Origin: Planomonospora parontospora
Lineage (GTDB): Bacteria; Actinomycetota; Actinomycetes; Streptosporangiales; Streptosporangiaceae
DNA: 64,000 nt
NCBI GenBank assembly: GCA_014647935.1
Contig: BMQD01000002.1
Span: forward strand, 310,001-374,000
Direction of reading: 5' to 3'
Both the position numbers and the translations under genes were made by a program. The notes below the pieces were generated by a model that made no database searches, had not been told where the DNA came from, and worked only from the letters and a program-made list of their open reading frames with translations. Shown piece after piece: positions 8,636 through 20,475 of the stretch; positions within the stretch are counted from its first letter, which is position 1, and each line of letters starts with the position of its first letter.

Positions 8636-11600
8636 CGGTTGCGCTCCCGGAGTCGGGCCGCGACGATCGCGCCGATCTCGGCGATCGGTCCCGGCCGGGT
8701 CATGTCCTTGTGGCTGCAGGCCACGTCGTGGGCGTCGATCATGCCGCTGACGTGGGGCCGCCAGGTGTTCGGGGTGAGGGTGTCGTCGATGGTGTCGACG
8801 GTGGCGCGGAAGAACAGCACGTCGCCGTCGAACACCCGGGTGTCGAGCTTCCGCACCAGGCGGTTGGTGTTCAGGTAGAGGTCCCGCAGCGAGCGGAGCG
8901 TCTCCACCGGCAGGCCCGCCAGCGGGCTGCCCTCCCGGCGCAGCACCTCGATCGCGCCCTCCAGAGTGGACGCGGCGTCCGGGGCGAAGCCGCCCATGGT
9001 GAGCAGCGCCTCCAGGGCCTCGGCCTCGTCGGAGGGCGGCAGGTCCCGCATGCCCTCGGCCGGGTAGGCGTCCAGGATCGCCAGCGGTGCGACGCCCTGT
9101 CCGGCCAGCCGGAGCTGCACGGCCATCTCCTGCGCGATGATGCCGCCGGTGGACCAGCCCAGCAGGTGGTACGGCCCCTCCGGCTGGACCTCGCGGATCC
9201 GCGCCACGTAGTCGGCCGCGAGCTCCCGCAGGGAGGAGGGCAGCGGGTCGTGGCGGGCCTGCAGGCCGTAGATCGGCCGGTCCGGCAGATGCCGGATCAG
9301 GCCGCTGTAGCACCAGCTCAGCCCGCCCGCCGGGTGCACGCAGAACAGCGGCGGGGCCGAGCCCGTCTCGCGCAGCGGCAGCAGCACCGCCAGCGGGTCG
9401 ACGCCCGTGCCGCCGTCCTCGCCCTGGACGAGGGCGGCCAGCCCGGCCGGGGTGGGCGCCTCGAAGAGCGCGCCGATGGTCACCTCGGCGCCGAGGACCT
9501 CCCGGATCCGGGAGACCAGCCGTACGGCGAGCAGCGAGTGCCCGCCCAGCTCGAAGAAGCCGTCGTCGGCGCCCGCCCGGGGCAGGTCGAGCACCTCGGC
9601 GAAGAGCCCGCAGAGCGTCTCCTCCAGGGGTGTGGCCGGAGGCCGCCCCTCCGCGGCGGGCGCGGCGGGCGCGGGCAGCGCCCGGCGGTCGAGCTTGCCG
9701 TTGACGGTGAGCGGGAGCGCGGTGATCTCCACGACCGCCGAGGGCACCATGTAGTCCGGCAGCGCCTGCGCCGCGAACCGGCGCAGCTCGGCGGCGTCGA
9801 GCACGCCGCCCGGCACCGTGGCCGGTACGGCGTAGGCGACCAGGCGTCTGTCGCCCGGCCTGTCCTCGCGGACGATCACCGCGGCCTGCCCGACCGCGGG
9901 GTGGCGCAGCAGCGCCGCCTCGATCTCGCCGAGTTCGATCCGGAAGCCGCGCACCTTGACCTGCTGGTCGGCGCGGCCGACGTAGTCGAGGGTGCCGTCC
10001 GGCCTCCAGCGGGCCAGGTCGCCCGAGCGGTACATGCGCGTGCCGGGCGGGCCGTACGGGTCGGCGACGAACCGCTCGGCGGTCAGTTCCGGCCGTCCGA
10101 GGTAGCCGCGGGCCAGGCCGTCGCCGGCCACGTACATCTCGCCCACGACCCCCGGCGGCACCGGCTGCAGGGTGCCGTCCAGCAGGTAGACCCGGAGATC
10201 GGGGATGCCGCGGCCGATGAGGCTGCCCTCCCGGTGGTCCGGGGAGAGCGGCATGTGCGTGACGTGCACGGTCGTCTCGGTGATGCCGTACATGTTGACC
10301 AGCAGCGGGCCGTTCTGCGCCGGGCTCGGGCGCGGTGGGCTCTGCGCCGGGCTCGGGCGCGGTGGGCTCTGCGCCGGGCTCGGGCGCGGTGGGCTCTGCG
10401 CCGGGCCGGGCTCGTGGCCGGGTCCGGCGGGGCCGGGCCTGCGGGCGTACCAGTCCGACAGCCGGGCCAGCTCCAGCGCCTCCCCGCCGAACACCACGTA
10501 CCGCAGCGCCAGCTCGCGCCCGTCGTCGGCCGCGACCAGCTGGTAGAACGCCGACGGGGTCTGGTTCAGCACCGTGACCCGCTCGCGCGCCAGCAGGCCG
10601 AGGAAGTCCTCGGGGGACCTGCTCACCTCGTAGGGGACCACGACCAGGCGCCCGCCGTACAGCAGCGCGCCCCACAGCTCCCACACCGAGAAGTCGAAGG
10701 CGTAGGAGTGGAAGAGCGTCCACACGTCGTCGGGACCGAAGCCGAACCAGTGGTCGGTGGCCGACAGCAGCCGGACCACGTTGTGGTGCGTGACGAGCAC
10801 GCCCTTGGGCCGGCCGGTCGAGCCTGAGGTGTAGATCACGTACGCGGCGTTGCCCGGCGCCAGGGACCGCTCGGGGTCGTGGTCGAGCCAGTCGTCCAGG
10901 TCCTCCAGCCAGCCGGGGTCGACCACGCAGACCGGCGCGGCGTCCGAGATCATGTAGTCGAGCCGGTCGGCCGGGTAGGTCGGGTCCAGCGGCAGGTAGG
11001 CGGCTCCCGTCTTGACCACCGCGAGCAGCGCGGCCACCAGGTCCGCCGACCGGGGCAGCGCGAGCGCCACGATGCGCTCCGGCCCTGCGCCGTGCGCGGC
11101 GAGCTTGTGCGCCAGCCGGTTGGCCCGCGCGTTCAGCTCGGCGTAGGTGAGCTCCGTCCCGGCGGCGGTGACGGCCACGGCGTCCGGGGTGCGGCGGGCC
11201 TGCGCCTCGAACAGCTCGGGCAGGGTGGCGCCCGGCTCGCTGACCAGGTCCCCGTTCCAGCCCTCGATCAGCGTCCGCCGCTCGGCCCCGCTGAGGATGT
11301 CGAGCCCGCTGACGGGGCGGTCCGGGTCGGCGACGGCGGCCGAGAGCAGGCGGACCAGCCGCTCGGCGATGGAGCGGGCGGTCCCGGGGTCGAACAGGTC
11401 GGTGCTGTACTCCAGGAATCCGGAGCCGGACCGGTCGAGGTTGAGGGTCAGGTCGAACTTGGCGGTGCCGGTGTGCACCACCTCCACGCCCGGAGCCGGG
11501 GCGTCCTGGTGCACCAGCATCACCTGGAACAGCGGGTGCCGGTTGCGGGCCCGGGGCGGGTTGAGGACCTCGACCAGCCGGTCGAACGGCGTCTCGGCGT

Positions 11601-14600
11601 GGTCGAAGGCGGCCAGGTCGGTCTCCTTCACCCGCCGGAGCAGCTCGGTGAAGGCCGGGTCGCCGGAGGTGTCGGTGCGCAGCACGAGCGTGTTGACGAA
11701 GAAGCCGACGGCGTCGTCCAGCGCGCTGTCGCCCCGGCCCGCCACGGGCGTGCCGATCGGGATGTCCGTGCCCGCGCCGAGCCGGGTGAGCAGGGCCGCC
11801 AGGGCGGCGTGCAGCACCATGAAGACGCTGGCACGGTTCGCCCGGGCGAGCGCCTCGATCCCGGCGGTCAGACCGGGGTCGAACCGGACGGGGACCGTAC
11901 CGCCCGCGCCGCTCGACACCGCCGGCCGGGGCCGGTCGGCGGGCAGTTCCAGCCGGTCGGGCAGGCCCGCGAGGGCCTCGGTCCAGTGGGACAGGTCGGT
12001 GTCGGGCAGCTCGCGCTGACAGAGCGCGTAGTCGGCGTACTGCACCGGCAGCGGCTCGAACGCGGGCGCCCGGTGCGCCCTGCGGGCCTCGTAGGCGGTC
12101 AGCAGGTCGCGGACCAGCGGCTCCGTCGACCAGCCGTCGCCGGCGATGTGGTGCAGCACCAGCACCAGCACGTGCTCCGCGCCGTCCCCGGCACCGTCAC
12201 CGCTCCTGTTCCCGTCGCGGCCCCGGAGCAGGTGGGCCCGGAACGGGGTCTCGACGGCCAGGTCGAATCCGCGGCGCGCGACGGTCCGGACGGCCTCGGC
12301 CAGGTGCTCGCCGGGCTGCCAGACGGGCAGCGGCACCGGTCCGGGCTCCAGGATCCGCTGGCAGGGAACGCCGTCGCGCTCGGGGAAGACCGTGCGCAGC
12401 ACCTCGTGGCGGGCCACCAGGTCGCCGAGCGCGGCCTCCAGTGCGGTACGGTCCACCGGGCCGGGCAGGTGCAGCGCGATGGGGATGTTGTAGGTCGGGT
12501 TCGGACCCTCGATCCGGTACAGGAACCAGAGCCTGGCCTGCGCGGACGAGAGCGGGACCGGATCGGGCCGGCGCCGGGGCCGCAGCGGCGGCCGGGCGGT
12601 GTGGCCGGAGGGCAGCCGGGCGACGAGCCCGGCGGCCGTGGGGGCCTCGAAGATCGTCGCGATCGGCATCCGGACGCCGAAGGTCTCCCTGATCCGTACG
12701 GCCAGCCGCGCGGCGAGCAGCGAGTGGCCGCCGAGCTCGAAGAAGCCGTCCTCCACCCCGGCCCCGGGTACCCCCAGGACCTCGCGGAAGAGCTCGCGCA
12801 TGGCGTGCTCGGAGGCGTTCTCCGGCTCCCGGCTCCGCCGCGTCGCGGCGTCGACCTCGGGCAGGGCGGCCCGGTCCAGCTTCCCGCTGGGGGTGCGGGG
12901 CAGCGCGTCCAGCCAGGCGACGGCCGAGGGCACCATCCCGGTCGGGAGCCGGGACGCGGCGAACTCGCGCAGCCCGGCGGCCTGCCGGGACCCGGTGGCT
13001 CCCGCGGTCGCGGGGTCCGCGGCGGGGACGGCCGTGGTGTCCGGCGCGGCCGTGGTCTCCCGGAGGGCCGGTGCGGCCGTGGTGTCCGGGCCGGCGGACT
13101 CCCCGGCGGGCACCGCGTAGGCGACCAGCCTGCCGCTGCGGACGGCCACGGCGGCGGCGGAGACACCGGGGTGCTCCTCCAGCACGGCCTCGATCTCGCC
13201 GGGCTCGATCCGGACGCCGCGTACCTTGACCTGGTCGTCGGTGCGGCCGAGGAGTTCGAGCCGCCCGTCGGCGGTCCAGCGGGCCCGGTCGCCGGTCCGG
13301 TACAGGCGCGAGCCGCCCGGCCCGGCCACGAACCGCTCGGCGGTCAGCTCCGGGCGGCGGAGGTAGCCGCGCGCCAGGCCGTCCCCGGACAGGTACAGCT
13401 CGCCCGCGACCCCGGGCGGGGCCGGTTGCAGGGCGTGGTCGAGCACGTGGGCGCGGGTCCCGAGGGTGGGGCCCTCGGTGCCGTCGCCGAGCCGGGTGTA
13501 GGCGTCGACGGTCGCCTCGGTGGGACCGTAGTGGTCGACCGCGAGCGCGCCGCTCTCTCGCAGGCGCCGCCAGAGCGGTTCGGGCACGGCCTCGCCGCCG
13601 ACCACGACGATCCGCGGCGGCGCCGCCAGCAGGGCGGGCATCTCCTTCAGGTGGGACGGGGTCAGGTCGAGGTAGTCGATCCCGAGCTCGCGGACGCAGG
13701 CGGTCAGCGCCTCGGGGTCCCGGTAGGTGTCGTCGTCGAGCAGGTGCAGCTCGTGCCCGCCGACCATCCACAGGACGGGGTCGAGGGAGGCGTCGAACGA
13801 GAACGACGCGGTGTGCGCCACCCGGAGCCGCTCACCGGCCCGATCTCCGGAGGGGAACAGCCGCTCGCGGTGGCTGGCGAACAGGGCGGCCAGGCCCCGG
13901 TGGGTCGCGACCACGCCCTTGGGGCGGCCGGTCGACCCCGACGTGTAGATCACGTACGCGGCGTCGTCGGGCCTGGGGAGGGGGAGGGCGGCGCCCGGGG
14001 CCTCCCCGGTGTCACCGGGCCGGGTCCCCGCGGTGCCCGGAAGCGCGGTGCGGGGCGGGGAGTCCGCGGTGCCCGCGGACTCCGGGAGACCGGTGCGGGG
14101 CGGGGAGTCTGCGGTGCCCGCGGCCAGCCACTCCGGGGTGACCACGATCGACGGCCGCGCGTCGGAGAGCATGAACTCCCGCCGGTCGGCCGGGTAGGCC
14201 GGGTCGACCGGGAGGAACGCGGCGCCGCTCTTCAGTACGGCGAGCAGCGCCACCACCAGGTCGGCCGAGCGCGGCAGCTCCAGCGCCACGATCCGCTCCG
14301 GCCCGGCCCCTTCCCGGACCAGCCGCCGGGCCAGCCGGTCGGCCCGGCGGCCCAGCTCGCCGAAGGTCAGCTCCTCGCCCGAGCAGACGAGCGCCCGCTC
14401 GCCGGGCGTCAGCCGTACCCGCTCGTCGAAGACCTCGACGACGGTGCGCGGCCCGGTGGCGGCCGCGGCGGACGCGGTGGGCAGGGCCGCCTCGTCCTCC
14501 TCGGTGAGCAGGGGCAGGCGGCCGATCGGGGTGCCGGGCGGGACGTCGGCCAGGGCCGACAGGAGCCGGGCCAGCCGCCGGGCGTGGACGGCGAGGTCCC

Positions 14601-15936
14601 GCTCCGAGTAGAGGGCGGCGTTGCCGTCGAGTTCGAGCGTGAGACGGTCGCCGTCGAGCAGGAGCGCCACGGCCAGGTCGTCGACGGGTCCGGCGGCGAG
14701 GTTGCGCACGGTGGCGGGGAGCGGGCCGAACTTCACGTCGGACGCGAACGGCTTGATGTTGAGCAGCGGGCCGAACAGCGCCCGCGAGGAACCGGACAGG
14801 CCGAGGTCGCGGCGGAGCTCCTCGATCCGGTACCGGGAGTGGCGGCGGGCCTCGGCCATCCGCCGGGCCGTCTGGCGGACCAGGTCGCCGAGGGGGACGC
14901 CGGGGCGCACGTCGAGCCGGAGCGGGAGCACGTTGACGGTCAGGCACGGCACCCGCAGCGCGGCGCCGGACCGGTTCATCAGCGGCAGGCCGACCAGCAC
15001 GTCGGTGCTCCCGGTGAGCCGCCCGAGGTAGACGGCGACGCCTGCGGCGGCCACCTCGGCCCAGGTCGCCCGGGTCTCGCGGGCGAGCGCCTCCCAGTGC
15101 CCGGTGGCGGGCAGTTCCTCGCGGTGCCGTACGACCTCGCGCGCCGAGAGCGCGGGCGCGCCCGCCAGGCCCGCGGGCTCGGGGGCGCGGTCCAGCAGGC
15201 CGAGCCAGTAGGCCCGGTCCTTGGAGTGACGCTCGGAGCCGAGGTAGGCGGCCTCCTCCTCCAGCACGGGCGCCAGCCCGCCGAACGGGCTCGGGCCGCT
15301 CGGCAGGCCGCCGTCCAGCGCGCTGTAGATCTCCGCGACCCGGCCGACCAGCATCGACATCGCGTAGGCGTCGATCAGCAGGTGGTGCACGCGCAGGTAC
15401 CAGGTGAACCGGTCGTCGGCCAGGCGCAGCAGGGCGTGGCGGGACAGGGAGCCGTCGGCGCCGCCGTCCACCGGGTCCACCGGCGTGCGCACGTCGGCGC
15501 GCATCCACGCCTCGGCGGCGGCGTCCGGGTCGGTCTCGCCGCGCAGGTCGAGGACGGTGATGGAGTCGCGCAGCGAGTCGCACTCCGGCAGGTACTGGGC
15601 GGGCTCCTCGGTGAAGCGCAGGCGCAGCGGCTCGGCCTCGGCCAGGCCGCGCCGGAGCGCCCGCTCGAACAGCGCCGGGTCGAGCGTGCCGTGGATGTCG
15701 ACCCGGTCGGCGGTGTTGTAGACGGGGTTGCCGGGATCGAGGCGCTGGGCGAACCAGATGCCCGCCTGCGCCCCGGTGAGCGGGAAGGTCTCGGAACCCG
15801 GCCCGACGGCGCTCGACCCGACGGCGCTCGACCCGACGGCGCTCGACCCGACGGTGCCCGGCCCGGTGGTGTTCGACCTGGCGGTGCCGGGCCTGGCGGT
15901 GCCCGGCCCGGCGGGACTCGACTCGGAAGCGCTCAA
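8632..15936 (-). CDS. dhbF: DhbF-type two-module NRPS (C-A-T-C-A-T-TE) for a catecholate siderophore
   Basis: A peptide synthetase of 2434 residues. Rough order: C1 51-470 ([10 protein letters not shown], an unusual His motif), A1 500-1020, T1 near 1069 (GGHSLLA), C2 1130-1560 (HHIAGDG), A2 1575-2080, T2 near 2132, thioesterase 2195-2434 (GWSTGG). Reading the ten pocket residues by eye gives DFWNVGMVHK for A2, a known threonine code, and about DADDVGHVDK for A1, whose extra acidic residues suit a basic substrate such as arginine. No epimerase domain is present. C1 should accept 2,3-dihydroxybenzoate from the aryl carrier, and the TE should oligomerise DHB-X-Thr and release it. The TTG start overlaps the carrier stop (TTGA) with GGAG upstream. 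Two in-frame minisatellites lie in linkers. Confidence 0.93.
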   Translation of the reverse strand: MSASESSPAGPGTARPGTARSNTTGPGTVGSSAVGSSAVGSSAVGPGSETFPLTGAQAGIWFAQRLDPGNPVYNTADRVDIHGTLDPALFERALRRGLAEAEPLRLRFTEEPAQYLPECDSLRDSITVLDLRGETDPDAAAEAWMRADVRTPVDPVDGGADGSLSRHALLRLADDRFTWYLRVHHLLIDAYAMSMLVGRVAEIYSALDGGLPSGPSPFGGLAPVLEEEAAYLGSERHSKDRAYWLGLLDRAPEPAGLAGAPALSAREVVRHREELPATGHWEALARETRATWAEVAAAGVAVYLGRLTGSTDVLVGLPLMNRSGAALRVPCLTVNVLPLRLDVRPGVPLGDLVRQTARRMAEARRHSRYRIEELRRDLGLSGSSRALFGPLLNIKPFASDVKFGPLPATVRNLAAGPVDDLAVALLLDGDRLTLELDGNAALYSERDLAVHARRLARLLSALADVPPGTPIGRLPLLTEEDEAALPTASAAAATGPRTVVEVFDERVRLTPGERALVCSGEELTFGELGRRADRLARRLVREGAGPERIVALELPRSADLVVALLAVLKSGAAFLPVDPAYPADRREFMLSDARPSIVVTPEWLAAGTADSPPRTGLPESAGTADSPPRTALPGTAGTRPGDTGEAPGAALPLPRPDDAAYVIYTSGSTGRPKGVVATHRGLAALFASHRERLFPSGDRAGERLRVAHTASFSFDASLDPVLWMVGGHELHLLDDDTYRDPEALTACVRELGIDYLDLTPSHLKEMPALLAAPPRIVVVGGEAVPEPLWRRLRESGALAVDHYGPTEATVDAYTRLGDGTEGPTLGTRAHVLDHALQPAPPGVAGELYLSGDGLARGYLRRPELTAERFVAGPGGSRLYRTGDRARWTADGRLELLGRTDDQVKVRGVRIEPGEIEAVLEEHPGVSAAAVAVRSGRLVAYAVPAGESAGPDTTAAPALRETTAAPDTTAVPAADPATAGATGSRQAAGLREFAASRLPTGMVPSAVAWLDALPRTPSGKLDRAALPEVDAATRRSREPENASEHAMRELFREVLGVPGAGVEDGFFELGGHSLLAARLAVRIRETFGVRMPIATIFEAPTAAGLVARLPSGHTARPPLRPRRRPDPVPLSSAQARLWFLYRIEGPNPTYNIPIALHLPGPVDRTALEAALGDLVARHEVLRTVFPERDGVPCQRILEPGPVPLPVWQPGEHLAEAVRTVARRGFDLAVETPFRAHLLRGRDGNRSGDGAGDGAEHVLVLVLHHIAGDGWSTEPLVRDLLTAYEARRAHRAPAFEPLPVQYADYALCQRELPDTDLSHWTEALAGLPDRLELPADRPRPAVSSGAGGTVPVRFDPGLTAGIEALARANRASVFMVLHAALAALLTRLGAGTDIPIGTPVAGRGDSALDDAVGFFVNTLVLRTDTSGDPAFTELLRRVKETDLAAFDHAETPFDRLVEVLNPPRARNRHPLFQVMLVHQDAPAPGVEVVHTGTAKFDLTLNLDRSGSGFLEYSTDLFDPGTARSIAERLVRLLSAAVADPDRPVSGLDILSGAERRTLIEGWNGDLVSEPGATLPELFEAQARRTPDAVAVTAAGTELTYAELNARANRLAHKLAAHGAGPERIVALALPRSADLVAALLAVVKTGAAYLPLDPTYPADRLDYMISDAAPVCVVDPGWLEDLDDWLDHDPERSLAPGNAAYVIYTSGSTGRPKGVLVTHHNVVRLLSATDHWFGFGPDDVWTLFHSYAFDFSVWELWGALLYGGRLVVVPYEVSRSPEDFLGLLARERVTVLNQTPSAFYQLVAADDGRELALRYVVFGGEALELARLSDWYARRPGPAGPGHEPGPAQSPPRPSPAQSPPRPSPAQSPPRPSPAQNGPLLVNMYGITETTVHVTHMPLSPDHREGSLIGRGIPDLRVYLLDGTLQPVPPGVVGEMYVAGDGLARGYLGRPELTAERFVADPYGPPGTRMYRSGDLARWRPDGTLDYVGRADQQVKVRGFRIELGEIEAALLRHPAVGQAAVIVREDRPGDRRLVAYAVPATVPGGVLDAAELRRFAAQALPDYMVPSAVVEITALPLTVNGKLDRRALPAPAAPAAEGRPPATPLEETLCGLFAEVLDLPRAGADDGFFELGGHSLLAVRLVSRIREVLGAEVTIGALFEAPTPAGLAALVQGEDGGTGVDPLAVLLPLRETGSAPPLFCVHPAGGLSWCYSGLIRHLPDRPIYGLQARHDPLPSSLRELAADYVARIREVQPEGPYHLLGWSTGGIIAQEMAVQLRLAGQGVAPLAILDAYPAEGMRDLPPSDEAEALEALLTMGGFAPDAASTLEGAIEVLRREGSPLAGLPVETLRSLRDLYLNTNRLVRKLDTRVFDGDVLFFRATVDTIDDTLTPNTWRPHVSGMIDAHDVACSHKDMTRPGPIAEIGAIVAARLRERNR
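10315..10395 (-). repeat. Three perfect 27-base tandem repeats inside A2 of dhbF
   Basis: The 27-base unit beginning CTGCGCCGGGCTCGGGCG on the plus strand occurs three times without change, with a partial fourth copy. In the protein it gives SPPRPSPAQ repeated between the segments [11 protein letters not shown] and [10 protein letters not shown]. That position is between the VVFGGEAL strand and the pocket strand NMYG of the adenylation domain. The length is a multiple of three, so the frame is kept. Confidence 0.9.
15803..15847 (-). repeat. Three perfect 15-base tandem repeats in the dhbF N-terminal linker
   Basis: The unit CCGACGGCGCTCGAC is present three times in a row and encodes repeated AVGSS residues before the first condensation domain. 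This linker should dock the aryl carrier protein. Confidence 0.85.
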
Positions 15937-16151
15937 CTCAGCAGCTCCGCCCAGGCCGCGACGGTGGGCTTCTCCGCCAGGTCGGCGAAGGTCAGCTCGA
16001 CGCCCTCGCGGCGCCACCGCTCGATCAGGGTCATCACCCGGATGGAGTCCAGCCCGGCGTCCATGAGGTTCTCGTCGAACTCCAGCTCCTCGGGGTCCAC
16101 GTAGAGCAGTTCGGCGATCTCGGCGCGGAGCCGTACGGCGGTCTCAGACAC
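15933..16151 (-). CDS. Stand-alone aryl carrier protein
   Basis: A 72-residue carrier protein. The phosphopantetheine site is [12 protein letters not shown] at about residues 31-42, with Ser36 as the attachment residue. The sequence resembles the C-terminal ArCP domain of EntB/DhbB, which is normally fused to isochorismatase. Here it is a separate gene that overlaps the end of the isochorismatase gene by eight bases in another frame, and its stop overlaps the dhbF start. It should carry 2,3-dihydroxybenzoate loaded by DhbE to the first condensation domain. Confidence 0.9.
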   Translation of the reverse strand: MSETAVRLRAEIAELLYVDPEELEFDENLMDAGLDSIRVMTLIERWRREGVELTFADLAEKPTVAAWAELLS

Positions 16152-16791
16152 CGGCCACCTCCCGGGTGAGGGCGCGGCTGAGCTGCCGGGTGGTGACGGT
16201 GACGGCGCAGCGCTGGGCGGCGTAGTCGAGGGCCATCCGGTGGTGCTCGGCGGAGAAGTCGGCGACCGCGTCGGCGACCACGAACGGCTGCACGTCCCGC
16301 ATGAACGCCTCGCAGGCGGTCATCAGCACGCCGATGTGCGCGTAGATCCCGCAGACGATCAGCTGGTCGCGGCCGAGGGAGCCCATCAGCTCGGCCAGGC
16401 CGGTCCGCTGGTAGGCGCTGTAGCGCCACTTGGTGAGCAGCACGTCGCCCTCGCGCGGCGCCAGCTCGTCGACGATCCGGGCGTCGTGCGGGTCCGGGCC
16501 GATGCCGTCGCCCCAGAAGTCGAGGAGCAGGCCGCGCTGCTCGGCGCTCTGCCCGCCGGGCTGCGCCGAGTAGACGACGGGCACGCCCAGCGCCGCGCAG
16601 TGCTCGCGCAGCGCCAGGACGTTGGACATCAGCTCGACCAGCGGCGACTGCCCGGGGGTGAAGGCGCGCACGAAGTGGTTCTGCATGTCGTGGACGAGCA
16701 GGACGGCGCGGCGGGCGTCGGGGCGCCACTCGACCCGGTTGGCGGGCAGGTCGTCCGGCATCGGGTACGGCTGGATCTGGGGGATCGCCAT
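16144..16791 (-). CDS. dhbB: Isochorismatase (DhbB without carrier domain)
   Basis: A 215-residue isochorismatase that turns isochorismate into 2,3-dihydro-2,3-dihydroxybenzoate and pyruvate. The start [12 protein letters not shown] is typical of EntB/DhbB. Expected catalytic elements are VHDMQNHF (Asp near 35) and LTKWRYSAY (Lys near 120). The motif CGIYAHIG resembles EntB, which has Gly where many cysteine hydrolases have the nucleophile. The protein stops where EntB would continue into the aryl carrier, which is encoded by the next, overlapping gene. It follows dhbE after six bases. Confidence 0.94.
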   Translation of the reverse strand: MAIPQIQPYPMPDDLPANRVEWRPDARRAVLLVHDMQNHFVRAFTPGQSPLVELMSNVLALREHCAALGVPVVYSAQPGGQSAEQRGLLLDFWGDGIGPDPHDARIVDELAPREGDVLLTKWRYSAYQRTGLAELMGSLGRDQLIVCGIYAHIGVLMTACEAFMRDVQPFVVADAVADFSAEHHRMALDYAAQRCAVTVTTRQLSRALTREVAGV

Positions 16792-16797
16792 GGTCTG

Positions 16798-18345
16798 TCA
16801 GGTCCTTTCGCGGAGGTGGCGCTTGCTGACCTTGCCGACCGCGGTCTGCGGGAAGGCGTCGACGAACTCGAACATGTCCGGGATCTTGAAGGCGGCGATG
16901 CCGCGGTCCCGGAGGAAGGCCCGGAGCTCGGCCTTCTTCGGCGCCTCGCCGCGGCAGATCAGGTAGGCGCGGGTGCGCTCGCCCAGGTAGGGGTCGGGGA
17001 CGGCGACCACGCTGGCGTCGCGGACCGCCGGGTGGGCCAGGAGGTGGTTCTCGACCTCCTCGGCGGCGATCTTCTCGCCGCCCCGGTTGATCTGGTCCTT
17101 GGCCCGGCCCTCGACGACGAGGTAACCGCCCTCGGCGCGCCGGACGATGTCGCCGGTCCGGTAGAAGCCGTCCTCGGTGAACGCGGTCCTGTTGTGCTCG
17201 TCGGCCCGCCAGTAGCCGCGGATCGTGTACGGCCCGCGGGTCAGCAGGTGGCCGTGGTCGCTCTCGTTCCCCTCGTCGTCCAGGATGAGGATCTCGTCGT
17301 CCGGGGAGATGGGACGGCCCTGGGTGGAGACGATCACGTCCTCGGGGTCGTCCAGCCGGGTGTAGTTGACCAGCCCCTCGGCCATGCCGAAGACCTGCTG
17401 CAGCGTGCAGCCCAGCTCGGGGCCGACCCGCTTGGCCGCCTCCTCGCTGAACTTGGCCCCGCCGACCTGGAGCACCTCCAGGCTCGACAGGTCGTGCCCG
17501 CCGGAGGCGGCGGCGTCCATCCAGACCAGCGCGAGCGGGGGGACCAGCGCGGCGATGGTGACCCGCTCCCGCTCGATCAGCGGGAAGCAGGTGCCGGGGC
17601 TGGGGTCGGGCGCCAGCACGCTGGCCGCCCCGGCGCTGAGCGCGCCGAAGACGCCGGGGGAGCTCATCGGGAAGTTGTGCGCGGCCGGCAGCGCGCACAG
17701 GTAGACGCTCTCCGGGGTCAGCTCGCAGATCTCCGCGCTGGCCCGGAAGCTGTAGATGTAGTCGTCGTGGGTCCTCGGGATCAGCTTGGGCAGGCCGGTG
17801 CTGCCGCCGGACAGCTGCAGGAAGGCGAGGTCGCCGGGGCCGGGACCGGGGCCGGGTGGCTCCACCGGGTCGGTCCCCGAAGGCGCCGACAGGCCGGCCA
17901 GGTCGGCCAGGGTGAACGCGCGGGTGCCCGGGGCGTACGCCTTGTGCTCCTCGTCCGGGCAGACGTAGGCGGCGGCCTCGGTGAACTCGCAGAAGTAGGA
18001 GATCTCCGCGGAGCGGTGCGCGGGCAGCGCGAAGACCGGGAGCGCGCCGATCCGGAAGAGCGCGAAGCAGACCTGGTGGAACTCGGGCACGTTCGGCAGC
18101 TGCAGGACGACCCGGTCGCCGTGCCGGATCCCGGCGGCGTGCAGCCCGGCGGCGAGCCGGTCGGCCCGCTCGTCCAGGTCCCGGAAGGTCCACCGGGCGG
18201 CCGGGGAGCCGGGGAGGCCGGGGGAGATCAGCGCGGGGCGGGAGCCGTACCGGGCGGCGAGGTCGCGCAGCAGGCCGCCGAAGGTCTCACCCCGCCAGTA
18301 TCCGGCGGCGCGGTAACGGGCGGCGACGTCGTCAGGCCAGTGCAT
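16798..18345 (-). CDS. dhbE: 2,3-dihydroxybenzoate-AMP ligase
   Basis: A 515-residue stand-alone adenylation enzyme that activates 2,3-dihydroxybenzoate and loads it onto the aryl carrier. Seen features: the A3 loop [18 protein letters not shown], the aryl-acid pocket segment [10 protein letters not shown] shared with EntE/DhbE, the A7 region YRTGDIVRR, and the C-terminal lysine in [13 protein letters not shown]. The ATG start lies within the end of dhbC, overlapping it by 14 bases. Length matches the family. Confidence 0.95.
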   Translation of the reverse strand: MHWPDDVAARYRAAGYWRGETFGGLLRDLAARYGSRPALISPGLPGSPAARWTFRDLDERADRLAAGLHAAGIRHGDRVVLQLPNVPEFHQVCFALFRIGALPVFALPAHRSAEISYFCEFTEAAAYVCPDEEHKAYAPGTRAFTLADLAGLSAPSGTDPVEPPGPGPGPGDLAFLQLSGGSTGLPKLIPRTHDDYIYSFRASAEICELTPESVYLCALPAAHNFPMSSPGVFGALSAGAASVLAPDPSPGTCFPLIERERVTIAALVPPLALVWMDAAASGGHDLSSLEVLQVGGAKFSEEAAKRVGPELGCTLQQVFGMAEGLVNYTRLDDPEDVIVSTQGRPISPDDEILILDDEGNESDHGHLLTRGPYTIRGYWRADEHNRTAFTEDGFYRTGDIVRRAEGGYLVVEGRAKDQINRGGEKIAAEEVENHLLAHPAVRDASVVAVPDPYLGERTRAYLICRGEAPKKAELRAFLRDRGIAAFKIPDMFEFVDAFPQTAVGKVSKRHLRERT

Positions 18346-19555
18346 CGGTGCTCACTCCCAGGGCTCGCAGCATGGTCCGGAACTTGGCGGAGGTCTCGGC
18401 GAGTTCCCGCTCGGGGTCGGAGCCGGGGACGATCCCGGCGCCCGCGAAGAGCCGCAGGGTCCGCTCCGCGGCCTCGGCGCAGCGGATGGTCACCGCCCAC
18501 TCGCCGTCGCCGGCCGCGTCGGTCCAGCCGACCAGGCCGGTGTAGGCGCCGCGGTCGAACGGCTCCAGCTCCTCGATCACCCGCCGGGCCGCGGCGCGGG
18601 GCGTCCCGCACACGGCCGGGGTGGGGTGCAGGGCGGCGGCGAGCGCGAGGACGGGGGTGCCGGGATCGCGCAGCACGCCGGTGACGCGCGTGGACAGGTG
18701 CCACATCGTCTCGGTGGAGGTCAGCTCGGGGGTGTACGGCACCTCCAGGTGCGCGCAGTACGGCTGGAGCGCGTCGGCGACCGCCTCCACGACCAGGCGG
18801 TGCTCGTACAGGTCCTTGGCGGAGGCGGTCAGCGCCTCGGCGCGGCGGCGGTCCTCGGCGGGGTCGGCGCTGCGGGCCGCGGAGCCGGCGAGGGGGTTGG
18901 AGAGCACGGTCCGGCCCCGGCGCGAGACGAGCAGCTCGGGGCTGGCGCCGATGAGGGTGCGGCCGCCGGGCAGCGGCGCGGCGAAGGACAGGTCGCGCCC
19001 GGCCAGGGGGCGCAGCAGCTCGCGCAGGTCGAGGGGCCCGTCGCCGTCGAGTTCGAGGGTCCGGGCGAGGACCACCTTGCGCAGGCCGTCGGGGTCGTCG
19101 TCCGCGCTCTGGAGGATCTCCACCGCCCGCCGCACGGCCTTGCGGTAGTCCTCCGGGGCCGGGACCGGCCGGACCCGCCAGCCGCCGCGCGGGGCCGCCG
19201 CGACCGGCTCCAGCGGGCCCGACCAGGTGGCGGCGGCCGGGACGACCAGGTGCGCCGCGCCGTCGAACCCGATCGCCCCGGCCGCCACCCTGCTCCCGGC
19301 CCCGTCCGCCATCTCGGCGGCGGTTCCGTTCACGGCCCTGCCCGTCGCGGTGTCCGCGGTTCCGCTCGCCGTCCTGCTCGCCGTACCGTCCGAGCCGAGC
19401 GCGGCCGCCACCCGTTCCGGCAGGGAGCCGAGTTCACCGCCGACGACGGTGCGCACGCCGCGGGTGAGCAGCGTGCCGCCCGGCGAGGAGAAGAGCACCG
19501 ACTCGCCGGGTGCGTATCCCGCCAGCGGATCCGCGGCGGTTGTCAGCGAATGCAT
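18332..19555 (-). CDS. dhbC: Isochorismate synthase
   Basis: Converts chorismate to isochorismate, the first committed step to dihydroxybenzoate. The 407-residue protein has the chorismate-binding C-terminal core: [11 protein letters not shown], then [34 protein letters not shown], and the end segment [16 protein letters not shown]. An Ala/Thr/Gly-rich stretch near residues 50-90 looks like an expansion not needed by the family. The ATG at [14 protein letters not shown] fits the usual N-terminus but has a weak ribosome-binding site. An alternative ATG at 19666 overlaps the dhbA stop (ATGA) and would add 37 residues. Coupling argues for that one, homology for the shorter form. Confidence 0.93.
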   Translation of the reverse strand: MHSLTTAADPLAGYAPGESVLFSSPGGTLLTRGVRTVVGGELGSLPERVAAALGSDGTASRTASGTADTATGRAVNGTAAEMADGAGSRVAAGAIGFDGAAHLVVPAAATWSGPLEPVAAAPRGGWRVRPVPAPEDYRKAVRRAVEILQSADDDPDGLRKVVLARTLELDGDGPLDLRELLRPLAGRDLSFAAPLPGGRTLIGASPELLVSRRGRTVLSNPLAGSAARSADPAEDRRRAEALTASAKDLYEHRLVVEAVADALQPYCAHLEVPYTPELTSTETMWHLSTRVTGVLRDPGTPVLALAAALHPTPAVCGTPRAAARRVIEELEPFDRGAYTGLVGWTDAAGDGEWAVTIRCAEAAERTLRLFAGAGIVPGSDPERELAETSAKFRTMLRALGVSTDALA

Positions 19556-19662
19556 CGAAGTCCAATCTGGTCGGGCGCGGAGGGCCGCGCCGCCGTCGGC
19601 GAAGGGGTCCCGTCCGGCCGGGCGCGGAGGCCGCGCCGCAGCCGGAGGTGGGTGCTGTCCGG

Positions 19663-20460
19663 TCATGTGCGGAGGGTCGCGCCGCCGTCGACGAGGAGGT
19701 CGTGCATGGTGATGTGCCTGGCCTGGTCGGAGGCGAGGAAGAGGACGGCGTCGGCGACGTCCGCGGGGTCGGCGACGCGGCCGAGCGGGATGCCGACCCG
19801 GAAGGCGGCCGGGTCGCCGTCGAGCACGGCGCTCTGCGCCTCCTCGGGATCGCGGTCCCCGGCCAGCGCGCGCAGCATGGCGGTGTCGGTCGAGCCGGGG
19901 GAGACGACGTTGCAGCGGATGCCGTGGCGGGCCAGCTCCAGGCCGAGGCAGCGGGTGAACATGGCCGCGGCGGCCTTGGAGGCGGCGTAGGCGGCCATGC
20001 CGATCCGCGGCACCGAGGCGGCGTTGGAGCCGACGGTGACGATCGCGCCGCGCCGCCGGGGGGTCATCCGGGCGGCGACCGCGCGGGAGGCGTGGAAGAC
20101 GCCGTCGGCGTTGACCGCGAAGGTCCGCCGCCACCGCTCGTCGTCGGTCTCCGCGGCCCGGCCGGGCAGGAGCACGCCCGCGACGTTGACCAGGATGTCG
20201 ATCGGGCCCAGGTCCCGCTCGACGGCCGCGACCGTCTCCTCGACCGCGCGCGGATCGCGCACGTCCAGCCGGTACGGCGTCGCGCCCTTGAGCTCCTCCG
20301 CCGCGGCGGCGTCCGGAACGCCTGCGGACTCCGCCGGCACGGCGTCCAGGTCGGCTGCGGCGACCTGCGCCCCCGCTCCGGCCAGGGCGGCGCAGACCGC
20401 TCTCCCGATGCCTCCGGCCGCCCCGGTCACCAGGGCGACCCGGCCTCCGATCCCGTCCAC
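19663..20460 (-). CDS. dhbA: 2,3-dihydro-2,3-dihydroxybenzoate dehydrogenase
   Basis: A 265-residue short-chain dehydrogenase that oxidises the DhbB product to 2,3-dihydroxybenzoate with NAD. Seen: the cofactor motif TGAAGGIG, the NVAGV strand, the catalytic Ser in VGSNAAS and the YAASK pair, and the C-terminal end LLVDGGATL shared with EntA/DhbA. It is the first gene of the eight-gene siderophore operon. The GTG start has GGAAGG seven bases upstream. Two iron boxes lie directly before it. Confidence 0.94.
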   Translation of the reverse strand: MDGIGGRVALVTGAAGGIGRAVCAALAGAGAQVAAADLDAVPAESAGVPDAAAAEELKGATPYRLDVRDPRAVEETVAAVERDLGPIDILVNVAGVLLPGRAAETDDERWRRTFAVNADGVFHASRAVAARMTPRRRGAIVTVGSNAASVPRIGMAAYAASKAAAAMFTRCLGLELARHGIRCNVVSPGSTDTAMLRALAGDRDPEEAQSAVLDGDPAAFRVGIPLGRVADPADVADAVLFLASDQARHITMHDLLVDGGATLRT

Positions 20461-20475
20461 TCCACGACCTTCCGA

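Noticed and set aside
10879-16104. A 1741-codon open frame antisense to dhbF, and a 1413-codon one antisense to the second NRPS
   Set aside because: Both mirror GC-rich NRPS codons on the other strand. Composition is Gly/Arg/Val-rich without domains, and the true strand shows complete, ordered NRPS domains.
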